Shown: positions 8,082-17,162 of the stretch, one piece after another
How the letters are laid out: each line of letters opens with the position of its first letter
How positions within the stretch are numbered: the stretch's first letter is position 1
Assembly: GCF_024346755.1 (NCBI RefSeq)
Contig: NZ_AP024861.1
Span: 1,984,001 to 2,048,000 of the forward strand
Direction: 5' to 3'
DNA length: 64,000 nucleotides
Source of the DNA: Vibrio aerogenes
Lineage (GTDB): Bacteria > Pseudomonadota > Gammaproteobacteria > Enterobacterales > Vibrionaceae
Made by a program: the position numbers and the translations under genes
The notes under the pieces: generated by a model
Seen by the model: only the letters and a program-made list of their open reading frames with translations
What the model was told of the DNA's origin: nothing
Databases searched by the model: none

Positions 8082-9107
8082 TTATACGCTTACCTGAAAC
8101 CAGTGTCTTGTCCGGTTCGCAAACCACACGAGTGACAACATGACAGGTACTTCGACCAATACACCGACCACCGTCGCCAATGCTGCGCCGGAATGAAGTC
8201 CGAACAGTGAAATAGCAACAGCGACAGCCAGTTCAAAAAAGTTAGAGGTACCAATCATACACGCCGGCGCCGCGACGTTATGTGGCAAATTCATTCGCCT
8301 GGCCAGCCAGTAAGCCACAATAAAAATGCCATACGTCTGAATCAGCAGAGGAACGGCAATTAATATGATCGCTTCCGGATTACCCAGAATCGTCTCCGCC
8401 TGAAAACCAAACAGCAGAACAACCGTTGCCAGTAAACCTATCACTGACCAGGGTTTCATGATTGCCAGAAAGTGGTTCAGCCGTGAATGGTCATTGGCTT
8501 TATCCAGTTTTTTGCGCAATAACATACCGAAAAACAACGGGATCACCACGTACAACACCACAGATAACAGCAACGTATCCCACGGTACGGTAATGTCAGT
8601 GACACCCAATAAAAATCCGGCAATCGGTGCAAAGGCAAAAATCATAATGATGTCATTGATTGAAACCTGAACCAGCGTATAGTTGGCATCGCCTTTCGTC
8701 AGCTGACTCCAGACAAATACCATCGCGGTGCAGGGAGCAACACCAAGCAAAATCATTCCGGCGATATACTCAGTCGCTGTTTGAGGTTCAACCCAGTCTG
8801 CAAAAATGCCTTTAAAAAACAACCAGCCCAGTAAAGCCATTGAAAAAGGTTTGATCAACCAGTTAATCACCAAAGTTAACACCAGCCCTTTCGGCTTTTT
8901 GCCTACATCTTTGATTGAGCTGAAATCGACCTGAACCATCATTGGAAAAATCATCAACCAAATCAGCACTGCAATGACCACATTGACATGGGCATACTCC
9001 AGACCGGCTATGGTGGCAAAAACATCCGGTGCCATGCTCCCTGTCACAATGCCACCGATAATCGCCAGTGCAACCCACACGGTTAAATAACGCTCAAAAA
9101 GTCCCAT
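8082..9107 (-). CDS. Arsenite efflux permease, Acr3 family
   Basis: 341 residues, about ten membrane segments, no signal peptide. It exports arsenite across the inner membrane. The family signature [15 protein letters not shown] contains the conserved cysteine, and [10 protein letters not shown] and [13 protein letters not shown] are typical of Acr3/bile-acid-symporter fold transporters rather than ArsB. It starts 3 bases after the arsH stop and is followed by arsC, so the reductase product is exported directly. No ATPase ArsA gene accompanies it. Confidence 0.95.
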   Translation of the reverse strand: MGLFERYLTVWVALAIIGGIVTGSMAPDVFATIAGLEYAHVNVVIAVLIWLMIFPMMVQVDFSSIKDVGKKPKGLVLTLVINWLIKPFSMALLGWLFFKGIFADWVEPQTATEYIAGMILLGVAPCTAMVFVWSQLTKGDANYTLVQVSINDIIMIFAFAPIAGFLLGVTDITVPWDTLLLSVVLYVVIPLFFGMLLRKKLDKANDHSRLNHFLAIMKPWSVIGLLATVVLLFGFQAETILGNPEAIILIAVPLLIQTYGIFIVAYWLARRMNLPHNVAAPACMIGTSNFFELAVAVAISLFGLHSGAALATVVGVLVEVPVMLSLVWFANRTRHWFQVSV

Positions 9108-9110
9108 TAT

Positions 9111-9842
9111 TTATTTCTCCCCAGAGGATGTCTGATTCACACGAGCAATCAGCTGCTCGGCCGTCTCGACCCGTTCTGAATAACGCTCAACCAGATACTG
9201 ACTGTTATCCCGGGTCATTAAAGTAAATTTCATCAACTCTTCAAGTACATCCACAATCCGGTTGTAATAGCCCGAAGGCTTCATCCGGTCATGCTCGTCA
9301 AATTCAAGGAAAGCCTTCGCTACAGAAGATTGGTTTGGAATCGTGATCATCCGCATCCAGCGGCCTAAAACGCGTAACTGATTGACCACATTAAATGACT
9401 GAGAGCCACCACAAACCTGCATGACGGCTAGTGTTTTTCCCTGTGTTGGCCGCACCGCGCCCATTGATAAAGGTATCCAGTCTATCTGTGCTTTCATAAT
9501 CCCGGTCATTGCCCCGTGGCGTTCCGGAGAACACCAAACCTGCCCTTCAGACCACAAAACCAGTTCACGTAATTCCTGAACTTTTGGATGCGTATCCTCT
9601 TCGTCATCAGGCAGTGGTAACCCTGATGGATTAAATATTTTCACTTCCGCTCCCATCCGGACCAGCAGCCGGGCTGATTCTTCAATGACCAGACGGCTGA
9701 AAGAGCGCTGACGCAATGAGCCATAAAGCAAAAGAATCCGCGGCTTATGCTGAGACAATGGCGGCGAAAAGTGCTGTGTATCCGGCCTCCGGAACTGTGC
9801 TTCATCCAGATTCGGCAACGAAAGATCATCAAGATTCATCAT
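9111..9842 (-). CDS. arsH: ArsH, NADPH-dependent FMN oxidoreductase
   Basis: 243 residues with a flavodoxin-like NADPH-dependent FMN reductase fold. The FMN phosphate loop [14 protein letters not shown] is near residue 37, and the flavin-contact segment [15 protein letters not shown] follows near 125. ArsH proteins oxidise trivalent organoarsenicals and often reduce quinones or chromate. Its place between arsR and acr3 and the tight spacing (3 bases to acr3, about 39 from arsR) show co-expression from the ArsR-controlled promoter. Confidence 0.93.
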   Translation of the reverse strand: MMNLDDLSLPNLDEAQFRRPDTQHFSPPLSQHKPRILLLYGSLRQRSFSRLVIEESARLLVRMGAEVKIFNPSGLPLPDDEEDTHPKVQELRELVLWSEGQVWCSPERHGAMTGIMKAQIDWIPLSMGAVRPTQGKTLAVMQVCGGSQSFNVVNQLRVLGRWMRMITIPNQSSVAKAFLEFDEHDRMKPSGYYNRIVDVLEELMKFTLMTRDNSQYLVERYSERVETAEQLIARVNQTSSGEK

Positions 9843-9881
9843 TCAACTCCCTTTGAAGCTGTTTGGTTATCATTATTCAGA

Positions 9882-10214
9882 TTATGAGTCACATGAACTG
9901 CTACAGGCACAGGAAAGCCGTTCCAGGCAGTCGCTCAGATAGTCTGCATTGTGTTGCTCTGACACATCCAAAACTTCCACTGCCCACTCCGGAAGAGAAG
10001 GGTTTAAACGATAGTAGACCCATTTTCCCCGTCTTTCATCCATCACCAGCTCACATTTGCGCAATTCAGCTAAGTGCCGGGATACCTTCGGCTGACTCAA
10101 CTGCAAAGCACTCTGAAGATCACAAACGCATAACTCTTTGTTTTTACTGATTAACAACAATGTTTTCAGGCGTGTATCTTCAGCAAGGCATTTGAAGAAT
10201 ACTAATGGAGACAT
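9882..10214 (-). CDS. arsR: ArsR-type arsenic-responsive repressor
   Basis: About 110 residues from the ATG at 10214 (MSPLVFFK), chosen because GAGG at 10221-10224 sits 6 bases upstream; an ATG at 10220 is also possible, and the longer frame runs into the promoter. It is a winged-helix repressor. The As(III) site ELCVCDL is present, and LSQPKVSRHLAELRK is the recognition helix. A second cysteine cluster (CACSSSC) forms the C-terminus. Arsenite binding would release the operator and induce the downstream ars genes. It is divergent from the aminotransferase gene. Confidence 0.9.
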   Translation of the reverse strand: MSPLVFFKCLAEDTRLKTLLLISKNKELCVCDLQSALQLSQPKVSRHLAELRKCELVMDERRGKWVYYRLNPSLPEWAVEVLDVSEQHNADYLSDCLERLSCACSSSCDS

Positions 10215-10237
10215 CGACATCCTCATATACATCAAAC

Positions 10238-10261
10238 CATATATATGAAATATCGTATATG
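10238..10261. promoter_or_regulatory. Candidate ArsR operator
   Basis: CATATA (10238-10243) and TATATG (10256-10261) form an imperfect dyad about 24-47 bases upstream of the chosen arsR start, in the AT-rich form common for ArsR/SmtB operators. Position supports autorepression, but no binding data exist here. Confidence 0.45.
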
Positions 10262-10396
10262 TTAGATTGATACAGGTCAACCATAAATTTACATCAAACA
10301 GCCAAGTTGCATTTGTGTGCATTTGTGTATTTTATTGCTTTTGTGTAAAAATCGTGTCTTAATACGGCGATACCCAAACGACTTCAGGGAGAGATT

Positions 10397-11740
10397 ATGG
10401 CGACCCGTTCTACTATTATGGATACCAACAGCTTCAGAGCTGAGCATGCAGCACAACTGGATGAGCAAACCCGTCAACTGACGGATAAACGCGCTCATGT
10501 TTTAGGAGAGTCTTACCGGCTTTTCTATCGTAAACCCGTCCATCTGGTGAAAGGACAAGGCCAGTATTTATGGGATGCAAACGGTGACCAGTATCTGGAC
10601 GTTTATAACAATGTTGCCAGTATTGGCCACTGCCATCCGGCAGTGATTGCAGCAGTCCACGAACAAATGCAGCAGCTCAATACACACACCCGCTATCTGC
10701 ATGAAAAAATACTGGACTATTCGGAAGCTATTTTATCAACCACGCCAGATTCTATCGATCGGGCAATGTATATGTGTACCGGCTCAGAAGCGAACGATTT
10801 AGCCATGCGGATCGCCCATTCCTGGTCTGGCGGTACCGGTATTATTGTCACTCAGGAGTCATATCACGGGACCAGTTCACTGACTTCCGGGGCATCGCCT
10901 GCGCTGGGCAGCGGGCAATCGCTTGCTGAAACAACCTTCCTGATCCCAGCCCCGGATCAATACCGGCTTGCCGGAGAAGATCTCGGATTATGGTTTGCCC
11001 GCCAAATGGAATTGAAAATTGCCGAAATGGAAGCCAAAGGCATTAAATTTGCCGGTTTCATGGCTGATTCAATTTTCTCATCAGATGGCGTGCTACCGGG
11101 ACAGGCCGGATTTCTGAAACCTGCCATTGATGTGGTACATCAACATGGCGGCATTTTTATCGCAGACGAGGTACAACCCGGATTTGCCAGAACCGGTGAA
11201 GCCTTCTGGGGATTTGCGCGTCACAACATTGAACCGGATGTCATCACGGTCGGTAAGCCTATGGGCAATGGTATTCCGGTTTCCGGCCTGTTTGCCAAAA
11301 GTGATGTCATGGCCTCTTTCAGTGATCATATCCCTTACTTTAATACCTTCGGTGGCAATCCGGTGTCCATGGCTGCGGCACAAGCGGTTCTAAAAGTCAT
11401 TCAGGAAGAAAATCTTCAGGAGCATAGCCAGACCGTAGGCCGCCAGCTGTTAGATGAACTGAAAACCCTGATGGATAAACATGAATGTGTGGGTGATGTG
11501 CGGGGATCCGGGCTGTTTATTGGCTTTGAGCTGGTTAGTGATCGTGACAGCAAAACCGCCGACAAGCAGCTGGCCCTGGATGTAACCGAGCGGCTGCGGG
11601 AAAAACGGGTGCTGACATCAGTTGCAGGGCCTTACGGCAATGTCCTGAAGCTTCGTCCACCACTGGCATTTCAGACCAAAGACATTGACTGGCTGGTCAC
11701 AGCACTGGATGAATCACTGACTGAGTTACGGGGTAACTAA
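10397..11740 (+). CDS. Class III PLP-dependent aminotransferase, possible ethanolamine-phosphate phospho-lyase
   Basis: 447 residues, fold type I class III aminotransferase. MCTGSEAND (126-134) and ADEVQPGFARTGE (256-268) are typical; Asp257 contacts the PLP nitrogen and Lys287 (TVGKPMGNG) is the Schiff-base lysine. The DEVQPGFARTG version, rather than DEVQTG, is shared with the AGXT2L/ETNPPL branch, which cleaves phosphoethanolamine to acetaldehyde, ammonia and phosphate. An ethanolamine-type permease and APH-fold kinase lie about 7 kb away, which fits such a role. The ATG at 10397 follows GGGAGAG; an ATG 21 bases later is possible. A 4-aminobutyrate- or alanine-type aminotransferase remains an alternative. 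Confidence 0.7.
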   Translation: MATRSTIMDTNSFRAEHAAQLDEQTRQLTDKRAHVLGESYRLFYRKPVHLVKGQGQYLWDANGDQYLDVYNNVASIGHCHPAVIAAVHEQMQQLNTHTRYLHEKILDYSEAILSTTPDSIDRAMYMCTGSEANDLAMRIAHSWSGGTGIIVTQESYHGTSSLTSGASPALGSGQSLAETTFLIPAPDQYRLAGEDLGLWFARQMELKIAEMEAKGIKFAGFMADSIFSSDGVLPGQAGFLKPAIDVVHQHGGIFIADEVQPGFARTGEAFWGFARHNIEPDVITVGKPMGNGIPVSGLFAKSDVMASFSDHIPYFNTFGGNPVSMAAAQAVLKVIQEENLQEHSQTVGRQLLDELKTLMDKHECVGDVRGSGLFIGFELVSDRDSKTADKQLALDVTERLREKRVLTSVAGPYGNVLKLRPPLAFQTKDIDWLVTALDESLTELRGN

Positions 11741-11786
11741 GGTCAACACGCTCTAATAAGTTTCAGCAAAACGTAATAAAAACCAG

Positions 11787-11819
11787 GCTCCCCCGGTTTT
11801 CTGCCGGGGGCTGTTTTTC
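11787..11819 (+). terminator. Terminator of the aminotransferase gene
   Basis: CCCCCGG (11790-11796) and CCGGGGG (11804-11810) form a GC-rich stem followed by TGTTTTTC. It abuts the stop codon of the convergent GGDEF gene. Confidence 0.85.
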
Positions 11820-13041
11820 ATCGTCTGTTGATATGATGCCATTCTAAGTCATTTTCTGATCTGAATATATCTGTCAGAACCGTATCTTCCAGTCCGACAA
11901 CCCGGTTACGGCCACTGTGCTTTGCCTGATACAATGCAACGTCAGCCCGCTTAATCATCTGTTCAACACTATCTCCGGCACAGGCACGACAAGCCGCATA
12001 CCCGAGGCTGGCAGTGACACATTCTGGCGTTTCACCATCATGACTCAGACAAATTTCATTGATTGTCAACCTGACTGCGTTGAGAATCTGTTCTGTACTC
12101 TGCATATGCTGCGAGGGAAAAAATATAATAAACTCATCCCCTCCGTAACGGGCCAGAACATCGGATTCAGAGAGGTTACGCTGAATGGCACGGGCAACAC
12201 GCTGTACAACCTGATCGCCAGCATCATGACCAAATTTATCATTAATCTGTTTGAAGTAATCCACATCAATAATAGCCAGAATAAACGGCTGCCCCGCTTC
12301 TGACATATATTGCTGAACATGCTCCCAGAAATAACGCCGGTTATATAGCCCCGTCAGTTGGTCACGGACCGAACTCTGATAATGCCGGTCAACCTGATTA
12401 AACAGGAATAATGAGAGTAATGCACCCAACATAAAATTACAGGCAATACTTTGCGCCAGTGTCACCGACGCCTGAAAGAAATAAACATCTTTGAGAAAAG
12501 AGACCGCGACAGAAGGTAAAAGCGCGGCCAGAATTAATGAATGTAATGAGATCGAGAGCAGCTTTTCTCCAAACCCATTATAATTTTGCTGCTGGCGGAG
12601 AATGGAAATAATAACCAGCAGTAACGTGATATTGTTACCCGCAGCAAAATAGACACGGTAAACAAACGATTGGGGAAACCATTCCAGCATACCGATCTGA
12701 ATCGCGGTATAGATACAAACGTGGATTCCGCAGACAATATAGTGCCATGGTTTTAACCTCAGCCGATACCAGTGAAAAACACCAAACAGAAGAATATAAA
12801 ACGACAGCATATAGAGCGCATTACTCACCAACACTGAGATTTCAATATATATCCAGTTACGAACCGCCATGATGACAAAAGCGACGCCCCAGCAAAGGTA
12901 AAGCCAGAAAAAACAAATCGCCGCTTTTCGCTGGTGATCATGAATATCCCTTTTCAGCTGAAAAAGAAAAAAACATCCAATCAAGCTACAGCAAATGCTG
13001 TCCAGAATATTAACCAGATTGACAATATCCAAATCAGCCAC
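11818..13041 (-). CDS. Membrane-bound diguanylate cyclase (GGDEF)
   Basis: 407 residues: about seven hydrophobic helices (residues 8-28, 43-62, 66-90, 100-120, 132-150, 163-185, 195-216) then a GGDEF domain (about 220-385) with an intact active site GGDEF at 300-304. It makes cyclic di-GMP. The usual inhibitory RxxD motif five residues before GGDEF is SESD, so feedback control may be absent. The extreme C-terminus (about DIFRSENDLEWHHINRR) is encoded by sequence shared with a repeat at 38175-38214, so the tail may derive from a repeat insertion. It is convergent with the aminotransferase. Confidence 0.9.
   Translation of the reverse strand: MADLDIVNLVNILDSICCSLIGCFFLFQLKRDIHDHQRKAAICFFWLYLCWGVAFVIMAVRNWIYIEISVLVSNALYMLSFYILLFGVFHWYRLRLKPWHYIVCGIHVCIYTAIQIGMLEWFPQSFVYRVYFAAGNNITLLLVIISILRQQQNYNGFGEKLLSISLHSLILAALLPSVAVSFLKDVYFFQASVTLAQSIACNFMLGALLSLFLFNQVDRHYQSSVRDQLTGLYNRRYFWEHVQQYMSEAGQPFILAIIDVDYFKQINDKFGHDAGDQVVQRVARAIQRNLSESDVLARYGGDEFIIFFPSQHMQSTEQILNAVRLTINEICLSHDGETPECVTASLGYAACRACAGDSVEQMIKRADVALYQAKHSGRNRVVGLEDTVLTDIFRSENDLEWHHINRR
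11834..11873. repeat. 40-bp segment shared with the palindromic element at 38174 (family C)
   Basis: This segment, within the last codons of the GGDEF gene, matches 38175-38214 at 38 of 40 positions (TGATGCCATTCTAAG vs TGATACCATTCTAAG at the left end). At 38 kb the same sequence is the left arm of a large inverted repeat. Confidence 0.7.
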
Positions 13042-13184
13042 TGCTTTCTTCCTTCAACGGGCAAAAATACTTAAAAATCGAAGAAAATATAACATATAGT
13101 TATAATAATTCAGCCCTTATTTACATTTCTATAACCAGAAACTAAGATTTGATGAATTCGGAGTCAAGACCTGATAAAGAAAAG

Positions 13185-13221
13185 AAAGAAGCCGATCATT
13201 CCGGGAAGACGAAAGATCGGC
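13185..13221 (-). terminator. Terminator of the OmpA gene
   Basis: GCCGATC (13191-13197) pairs with GATCGGC (13215-13221). Read on the minus strand it is followed by a T-rich run (TTCTTTCTTTTC). It lies about 70 bases after the OmpA stop. Confidence 0.6.
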
Positions 13222-13289
13222 ATTTTTACAGATGATAATCAACAAGTGAGACTTGTTATAACTGATTATTTGCTCACAACAGAGATGAA

Positions 13290-14271
13290 TTACTGATATT
13301 CAAACACGGGTATCTGAATTTCAACCCGGCGGTTTTTCTCCCGGCCTTGCGCCGTATCATTTGTGGCTACAGGGTCGGCTTCTCCCATCCCTTTTGCTGA
13401 AATCCGTTCGGCTTCAATGCCTTTTGACATCAGGAACTGACTGACTGATTTTGCCCGCCGCTCTGATAATTGCTGATTATAAGCTTCGGCCCCTCTGGAA
13501 TCGGTATATCCGGTGATCATGACTTTTGCCTGTGGATAACGGGACAAAATATCAACAACTTCCTGTAAAGATTCCGTTGAGGTTAATGTCGCACTGTCTG
13601 TGGCAAAGGTATTGGTACCACTCAAACTTTTTTTGTACATTTTCGGTTCAGCTGGTTTTTCTTTCTCTGCCGGAACAGGTACAGGCGCTGGTGCCACCAT
13701 GACTTTTTCAGGTTTTGGCGCTGGTTTGACAATCAAAGGCTGATGTGGCTCGCTTTCCTGACCAAATTTATAACTCAAACCCAGTGTTAGCAGATTGCCT
13801 TTGGCGCGAACAAAATCATTACTCATATCAGTCAGCCGCTGATATTCCAGCCGTAACCCCAGATTCGGGAGAATCATATACTCTCCCCCTACAGCGCCCA
13901 GAAAAGAAGCATCATCCCCATCACCGAAATTAACAAATCCCATTCCTGCCTTGATGTAAGCAGAAAAGTCCTCCGTCAGCGGCAAATTAAACTTAGGTGC
14001 CACAGTCACTGCCGTCACTGTTTTATCATCCAGTCCACCGCCGGTAAATTTACCGAGATAATCATAACCCAGCTCGACAGCGATATGCCTGGAAAATTCA
14101 TAACCGGTAAAAATACCGCCGCCAAATGAATCATCATCACATTTTTCACCGCTGAGGCATGAGTCATCCAGCCATGTTCCGCCTAACTTTCCCCCCCACA
14201 TAGCCCTGTGCATGAGACAGGCCAGCCTGCATCAAACAACAAACTGATAACGCTGCAACCAATTTTTTCAT
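13290..14271 (-). pseudogene. ompA: OmpA-family outer membrane protein, frameshifted at a G7 tract
   Basis: ATG at 14271 with AAGGAA upstream encodes a clear signal peptide (MKKLVAALSVCCLMQAGLSHA), then QGYVGGK. After the run of seven G (minus strand; 14191-14197) this frame goes off into KVRRNMAG and stops. The rest of the protein continues in the neighbouring frame from KLGGTWLDDSC; six G would join them. Downstream: an eight-strand beta-barrel (to about residue 165), a proline-rich linker and an OmpA-C peptidoglycan-binding domain with NTFATDSATLTS and TDSRGAEAYNQQLSERRA. All parts are otherwise intact. Either an inactivating frameshift, a slipped-strand phase-variable tract, or a homopolymer sequencing error. 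Confidence 0.85.
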
Positions 14272-14740
14272 CTTTTTTATTCCTTCTGTTTGTTTCTGTT
14301 TCCTGAACTCTTTGTCTGTTTATGATGGCTTTGACGCTTATTTTCCGGATAACACAACCCCTGATGATTTCAGAGGTATTAACGGACTTGATTCGCACCT
14401 GAGCAAGATAATGAAATTTGCAGACATCGTGACTCTGTGTTGACAATCTGAGATATTCCGGTTCCCGGAGACCCGGCTGCATTGTTTCAAATTCAGTCAC
14501 TTATTGGTTAAATGTAGTTCATATCAGCGGGAAGGAATGAAAAAATGAAGTCAGTATTTGATAAAAATAAGATTCCCGGTCAATTCGCCGGATGAGGGAA
14601 TAAAATTAATCACCTGATAAATATAAAGTGATTCCTTTGTTAAAAATAAAAAAGCAAGGCCAGTGAACCAGCCCCGCGGTATTGAATCAGTGTGTTGATA
14701 ATTCAGTTTTTCAAAAGATAAACAGACCCTAGAGCGTGCT

Positions 14741-14932
14741 CTAAGGTTTTAAAAAGCTTTTGACCGGTTGGTTTTGCTGCTGTTTCAGCCGTTTTTGTTC
14801 TGCTTCTCTGCTTTTCAGTAAAGCTAAAGTTTTTTCACTTTCGACCCAGTTATCATACCGTTGCCTTTCCAGTCGCTCTTTCATCGGTGTCTTGGGTGAA
14901 TAATCCAGTGGTTTTACTTTAATTCCGCTCAT
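14741..14932 (-). CDS. Small basic protein, 63 residues
   Basis: Begins MSGIKVKPLDYSPKTPMKE and is rich in Lys, Arg and Gln, with a predicted helical middle (about residues 17-55). The ATG is preceded by GAGGAACAG, a strong ribosome binding site, and no gene overlaps it. The stop lies in the palindrome TAGAGCGTGCTCTA (14730-14743). No family is recognised; the good RBS supports expression. Confidence 0.55.
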   Translation of the reverse strand: MSGIKVKPLDYSPKTPMKERLERQRYDNWVESEKTLALLKSREAEQKRLKQQQNQPVKSFLKP

Positions 14933-14961
14933 CTGTTCCTCAATACGCTAGTCAACCGCCC

Positions 14962-14988
14962 CTGAAAACCTGAGATAAAGGTTTTCAG
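14962..14988. other. 10-bp perfect inverted repeat
   Basis: CTGAAAACCT (14962-14971) and AGGTTTTCAG (14979-14988) form a stem with a 7-base loop, 30 bases upstream of the small basic gene. It has no T tract on either strand; it could be a transcript hairpin. Confidence 0.4.
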
Positions 14989-15146
14989 AGCATCCGTTCA
15001 TGATATCTGGTGATTTCGATATGTATCTTTCGGAACAGAATTATCAATAACATAACTGCTTTCTGCAACACCACACCGGACCTGTCAGTAAAAAATAACA
15101 TGCAATTGAACAAACGCTGACAAAATTGAGTAAAAAAAAGCACACT

Positions 15147-15653
15147 TCATTGAAAATCAAGTTTCATCACGTGTTGTGGCCCGGCATCCCCGCCATAGTA
15201 TAGTTGGTTCGTCTCATTAAAACCCGCGTTCAGGTAGCAGTGTTGAGCGCCGGGATTTCTGCAATTAACGGTAAGGTATATCGACTGATGATCGGGATAT
15301 TCCGGTGGCAGATACACGGATAAAAGCTGAACAGCTTGTTTCCCATATCCCTTTCCCTGAAACTGCCGATCAATAAAAAATCCCCGCAATCCAAGGCTAT
15401 CGGAGTGCGCAAAATCATAACGTTCGCCGTAAGCGGTATCGATAAGAAAAAAACCGACGATCTTCTCACCCGCCATCACCAGATGCGGATAAACCGTCCC
15501 ACTGACAATACTCAGGATATCCATGATATGCCCGACAAACGGAAGTTGTTCCTCATTCACTTTCAGCCGGGAGACTTCAGGTAAGTACCTGATCGTCATC
15601 CGGATAAGCCTGACATTCTGATGGCGTTCACTTGTTATAGCATCCGGATACAT
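15147..15653 (-). CDS. GNAT family N-acetyltransferase
   Basis: About 168 residues from ATG at 15653, one base after the fosA stop, so it is probably translated with fosA. A later ATG at 15599 (MTIRYLPE) gives the better domain start; the longer frame upstream overlaps fosA. The acetyl-CoA loop is seen as GFFIDRQFQGKGYGKQAV (QGKGYG), and NPGAQHCYLNAGF is the last helix-strand element. Substrate is not predictable. Co-transcription with fosA makes a resistance or detoxification role possible but unproven. Confidence 0.8.
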   Translation of the reverse strand: MYPDAITSERHQNVRLIRMTIRYLPEVSRLKVNEEQLPFVGHIMDILSIVSGTVYPHLVMAGEKIVGFFLIDTAYGERYDFAHSDSLGLRGFFIDRQFQGKGYGKQAVQLLSVYLPPEYPDHQSIYLTVNCRNPGAQHCYLNAGFNETNQLYYGGDAGPQHVMKLDFQ

Positions 15654-15654
15654 A

Positions 15655-16053
15655 TCAGAGCCACTCCATCCCGGTATACGGCACTGACTTAAGACTTTCC
15701 AGCCTGCTTTTGAGATCACCGGCATGGATTTCAAGCTGATGTCCATCCGGGTCAAGCAGGTACAAAGACGCCCCTTCACTCCGGTTCACTTTCCACTCCC
15801 GGATACCAGTCAGCGCCAGTCGCGCTGTAAAGGCAGTAAAATGTTCAGCCGGAATATCAAAAGCAATATGTGTATAATCAGTTTTCGGACAAGGCGTCCC
15901 ACAAGACAGGCAAAACCACAGGGAACCAAGCGACAAATATGCCCCCTGATTCCATTTTACATGTGCTTTCATCCCCAGTGTGTGCGTATAAAAGTGAAGC
16001 GATCGTTCTAAGTCACTGACAGTAATTGTAATATGATTCAAACCAGACAGCAT
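15655..16053 (-). CDS. fosA: Fosfomycin glutathione transferase FosA-like
   Basis: 132 residues, two-module vicinal oxygen chelate fold. It begins MLSGLNHITITVSDL, the FosA start, and retains the metal ligands His7, His62 (DYTHIAF) and Glu108 (HQLEIH). The fosfomycin-contact run WKVNRSEGAS (Lys88, Arg91, Ser92, Ser96) and LDPDGH are preserved. FosA adds glutathione to fosfomycin, opening its epoxide in an Mn2+/K+-dependent way. Chromosomal copies of this type are known in several Gammaproteobacteria. The downstream GNAT gene overlaps almost directly. Confidence 0.9.
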   Translation of the reverse strand: MLSGLNHITITVSDLERSLHFYTHTLGMKAHVKWNQGAYLSLGSLWFCLSCGTPCPKTDYTHIAFDIPAEHFTAFTARLALTGIREWKVNRSEGASLYLLDPDGHQLEIHAGDLKSRLESLKSVPYTGMEWL

Positions 16054-16118
16054 TCCCTGCCCTCCAAATTTTTATCAGTAATTTACACAACATCTGTCTG
16101 TAAATAAAGTTACCCGGT

Positions 16119-16943
16119 TCATTCAACCTGAATCAGATAGCGTGAAGTGCCTTCAAGCACTGCGCAACGGAGAACACCTCTGTAATAAATACCGGAATCC
16201 AGATTAATCCGGTTCGGCAAACTTTCAGGCAGGGCACTTGGGGTATGACCATGGACAACAACTTTACCGAAGTCCATTTTAGAGTGGAGAAATTTATGTC
16301 TGATCCATATCAGGGACTGAAGGCTCTGATTGTCCAGAGGACGGATGGGATCAACACCCGCATGGACGAAAAAATAGTCATCAACTTCAACTGACTGCTT
16401 CAGTGACAGAAAAAAAAGCCGGTGCGACTCAGGTAATTGCTCCAGAAAAACCTGCCGAACTGCAGCAGCAGCTTTATCATCAGTGAGCCCCTGTAAAATA
16501 AGCTGACGTGGTACACCATAAGATAACAGCGTTTCCAGCCCGCCCTGACTCCCCCAAACAGGGAGAACCGGCCGCTCCCGGATAAAATCAATGAGCCATT
16601 GTTCGTGATTCCCCAGAAGAAATATATGGCTTACTGACGAATCCTGCTTTTCAGCTTTCAGCAGGCGATCGACAACTTGTCTGCTGTGTGGTCCCCGGTC
16701 AATATAGTCACCGAGAAAGATGATACACGCCTTCTCTGCCAGTGCAGTCTGACGGTCTGCCTGAATTGCATCCAGCATTTTTTCAAGTAAAGCATCATGG
16801 CCATGAATATCGCCCACAGCATAAATGAGAGATGACGAGACGGCCGGTTGCTCAGAACGGAAATGAGCCCAGCCCGGAGCGGAGAAGTCGGTTGATAAAG
16901 GGATTCTGCCTGGTACTTTTTGATTGCTCATCAGATCGGTCAT
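16119..16943 (-). CDS. Serine/threonine-protein phosphatase-like metallophosphoesterase
   Basis: About 274 residues from ATG at 16943; the longest frame starts at GTG 17021 but that lies inside a terminator hairpin, so it is unlikely. No good RBS precedes either candidate. The PPP signature is complete: VGDIHGH, LGDYIDRGP and LLGNHEQ hold the two metals, with VHAGVDP and VVVHGHT supplying later ligands. It is similar in layout to bacterial PrpA/PrpB and to diadenosine tetraphosphatase-like enzymes. No membrane segment. The substrate cannot be predicted. Confidence 0.8.
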   Translation of the reverse strand: MTDLMSNQKVPGRIPLSTDFSAPGWAHFRSEQPAVSSSLIYAVGDIHGHDALLEKMLDAIQADRQTALAEKACIIFLGDYIDRGPHSRQVVDRLLKAEKQDSSVSHIFLLGNHEQWLIDFIRERPVLPVWGSQGGLETLLSYGVPRQLILQGLTDDKAAAAVRQVFLEQLPESHRLFFLSLKQSVEVDDYFFVHAGVDPIRPLDNQSLQSLIWIRHKFLHSKMDFGKVVVHGHTPSALPESLPNRINLDSGIYYRGVLRCAVLEGTSRYLIQVE

Positions 16944-17005
16944 ATGAATCACAACTGTATGATGAATATAGTCAGTGCTCCCGGATGATGCGAGTGTCAA
17001 ACCAG

Positions 17006-17039
17006 TAAAAAAACCGGCCACAACATCGTGTGACCGGTT
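17006..17039 (-). terminator. Terminator of the ethanolamine-type permease gene
   Basis: On the minus strand, AACCGGTCACA pairs with TGTGGCCGGTT (17012-17039, one G-U pair), followed by a run of seven or eight T. It lies about 110 bases past the permease stop. Confidence 0.88.
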
Positions 17040-17065
17040 GATTTGATACCGTCATCAGAAGTCAG

Positions 17066-17162
17066 TTATTGACCGGCTAACGATTCATCACCAACGAATT
17101 ACTCGCCAACTAATTATTTTCACTAACTAACTATTTTCACTAACTAATTATTCACCAACTAA
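17066..17162 (-). repeat. Degenerate 15-17-bp tandem repeats spanning the permease stop codon
   Basis: On the minus strand the last codons plus stop, TTAGTTGGTGAATAA (17162-17148), recur as TTAGTTAGTGAAAATAG, TTAGTTAGTGAAAATAA, TTAGTTGGCGAGTAA and TTCGTTGGTGATGAA, then decay at TCGTTAGCCGGTCAATAA. The first copy encodes LVGE-stop of the permease. The unit array looks like expansion of the stop region by slippage. Confidence 0.75.

Noticed and set aside
10267..10280. TTGATACAGGTCAA, FNR-like sequence between arsR and the aminotransferase
   Set aside because: One half-site base deviates and there is no positional support, so I do not call it a regulatory site.
14183..14500. Open frame overlapping the OmpA signal peptide
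   Set aside because: Its end is the OmpA signal peptide region, and upstream part has no RBS or family likeness; the real start is ATG 14271.
16944..17021. N-terminal extension of the phosphatase frame from GTG 17021
   Set aside because: It overlaps the permease terminator hairpin, so an internal start is preferred.
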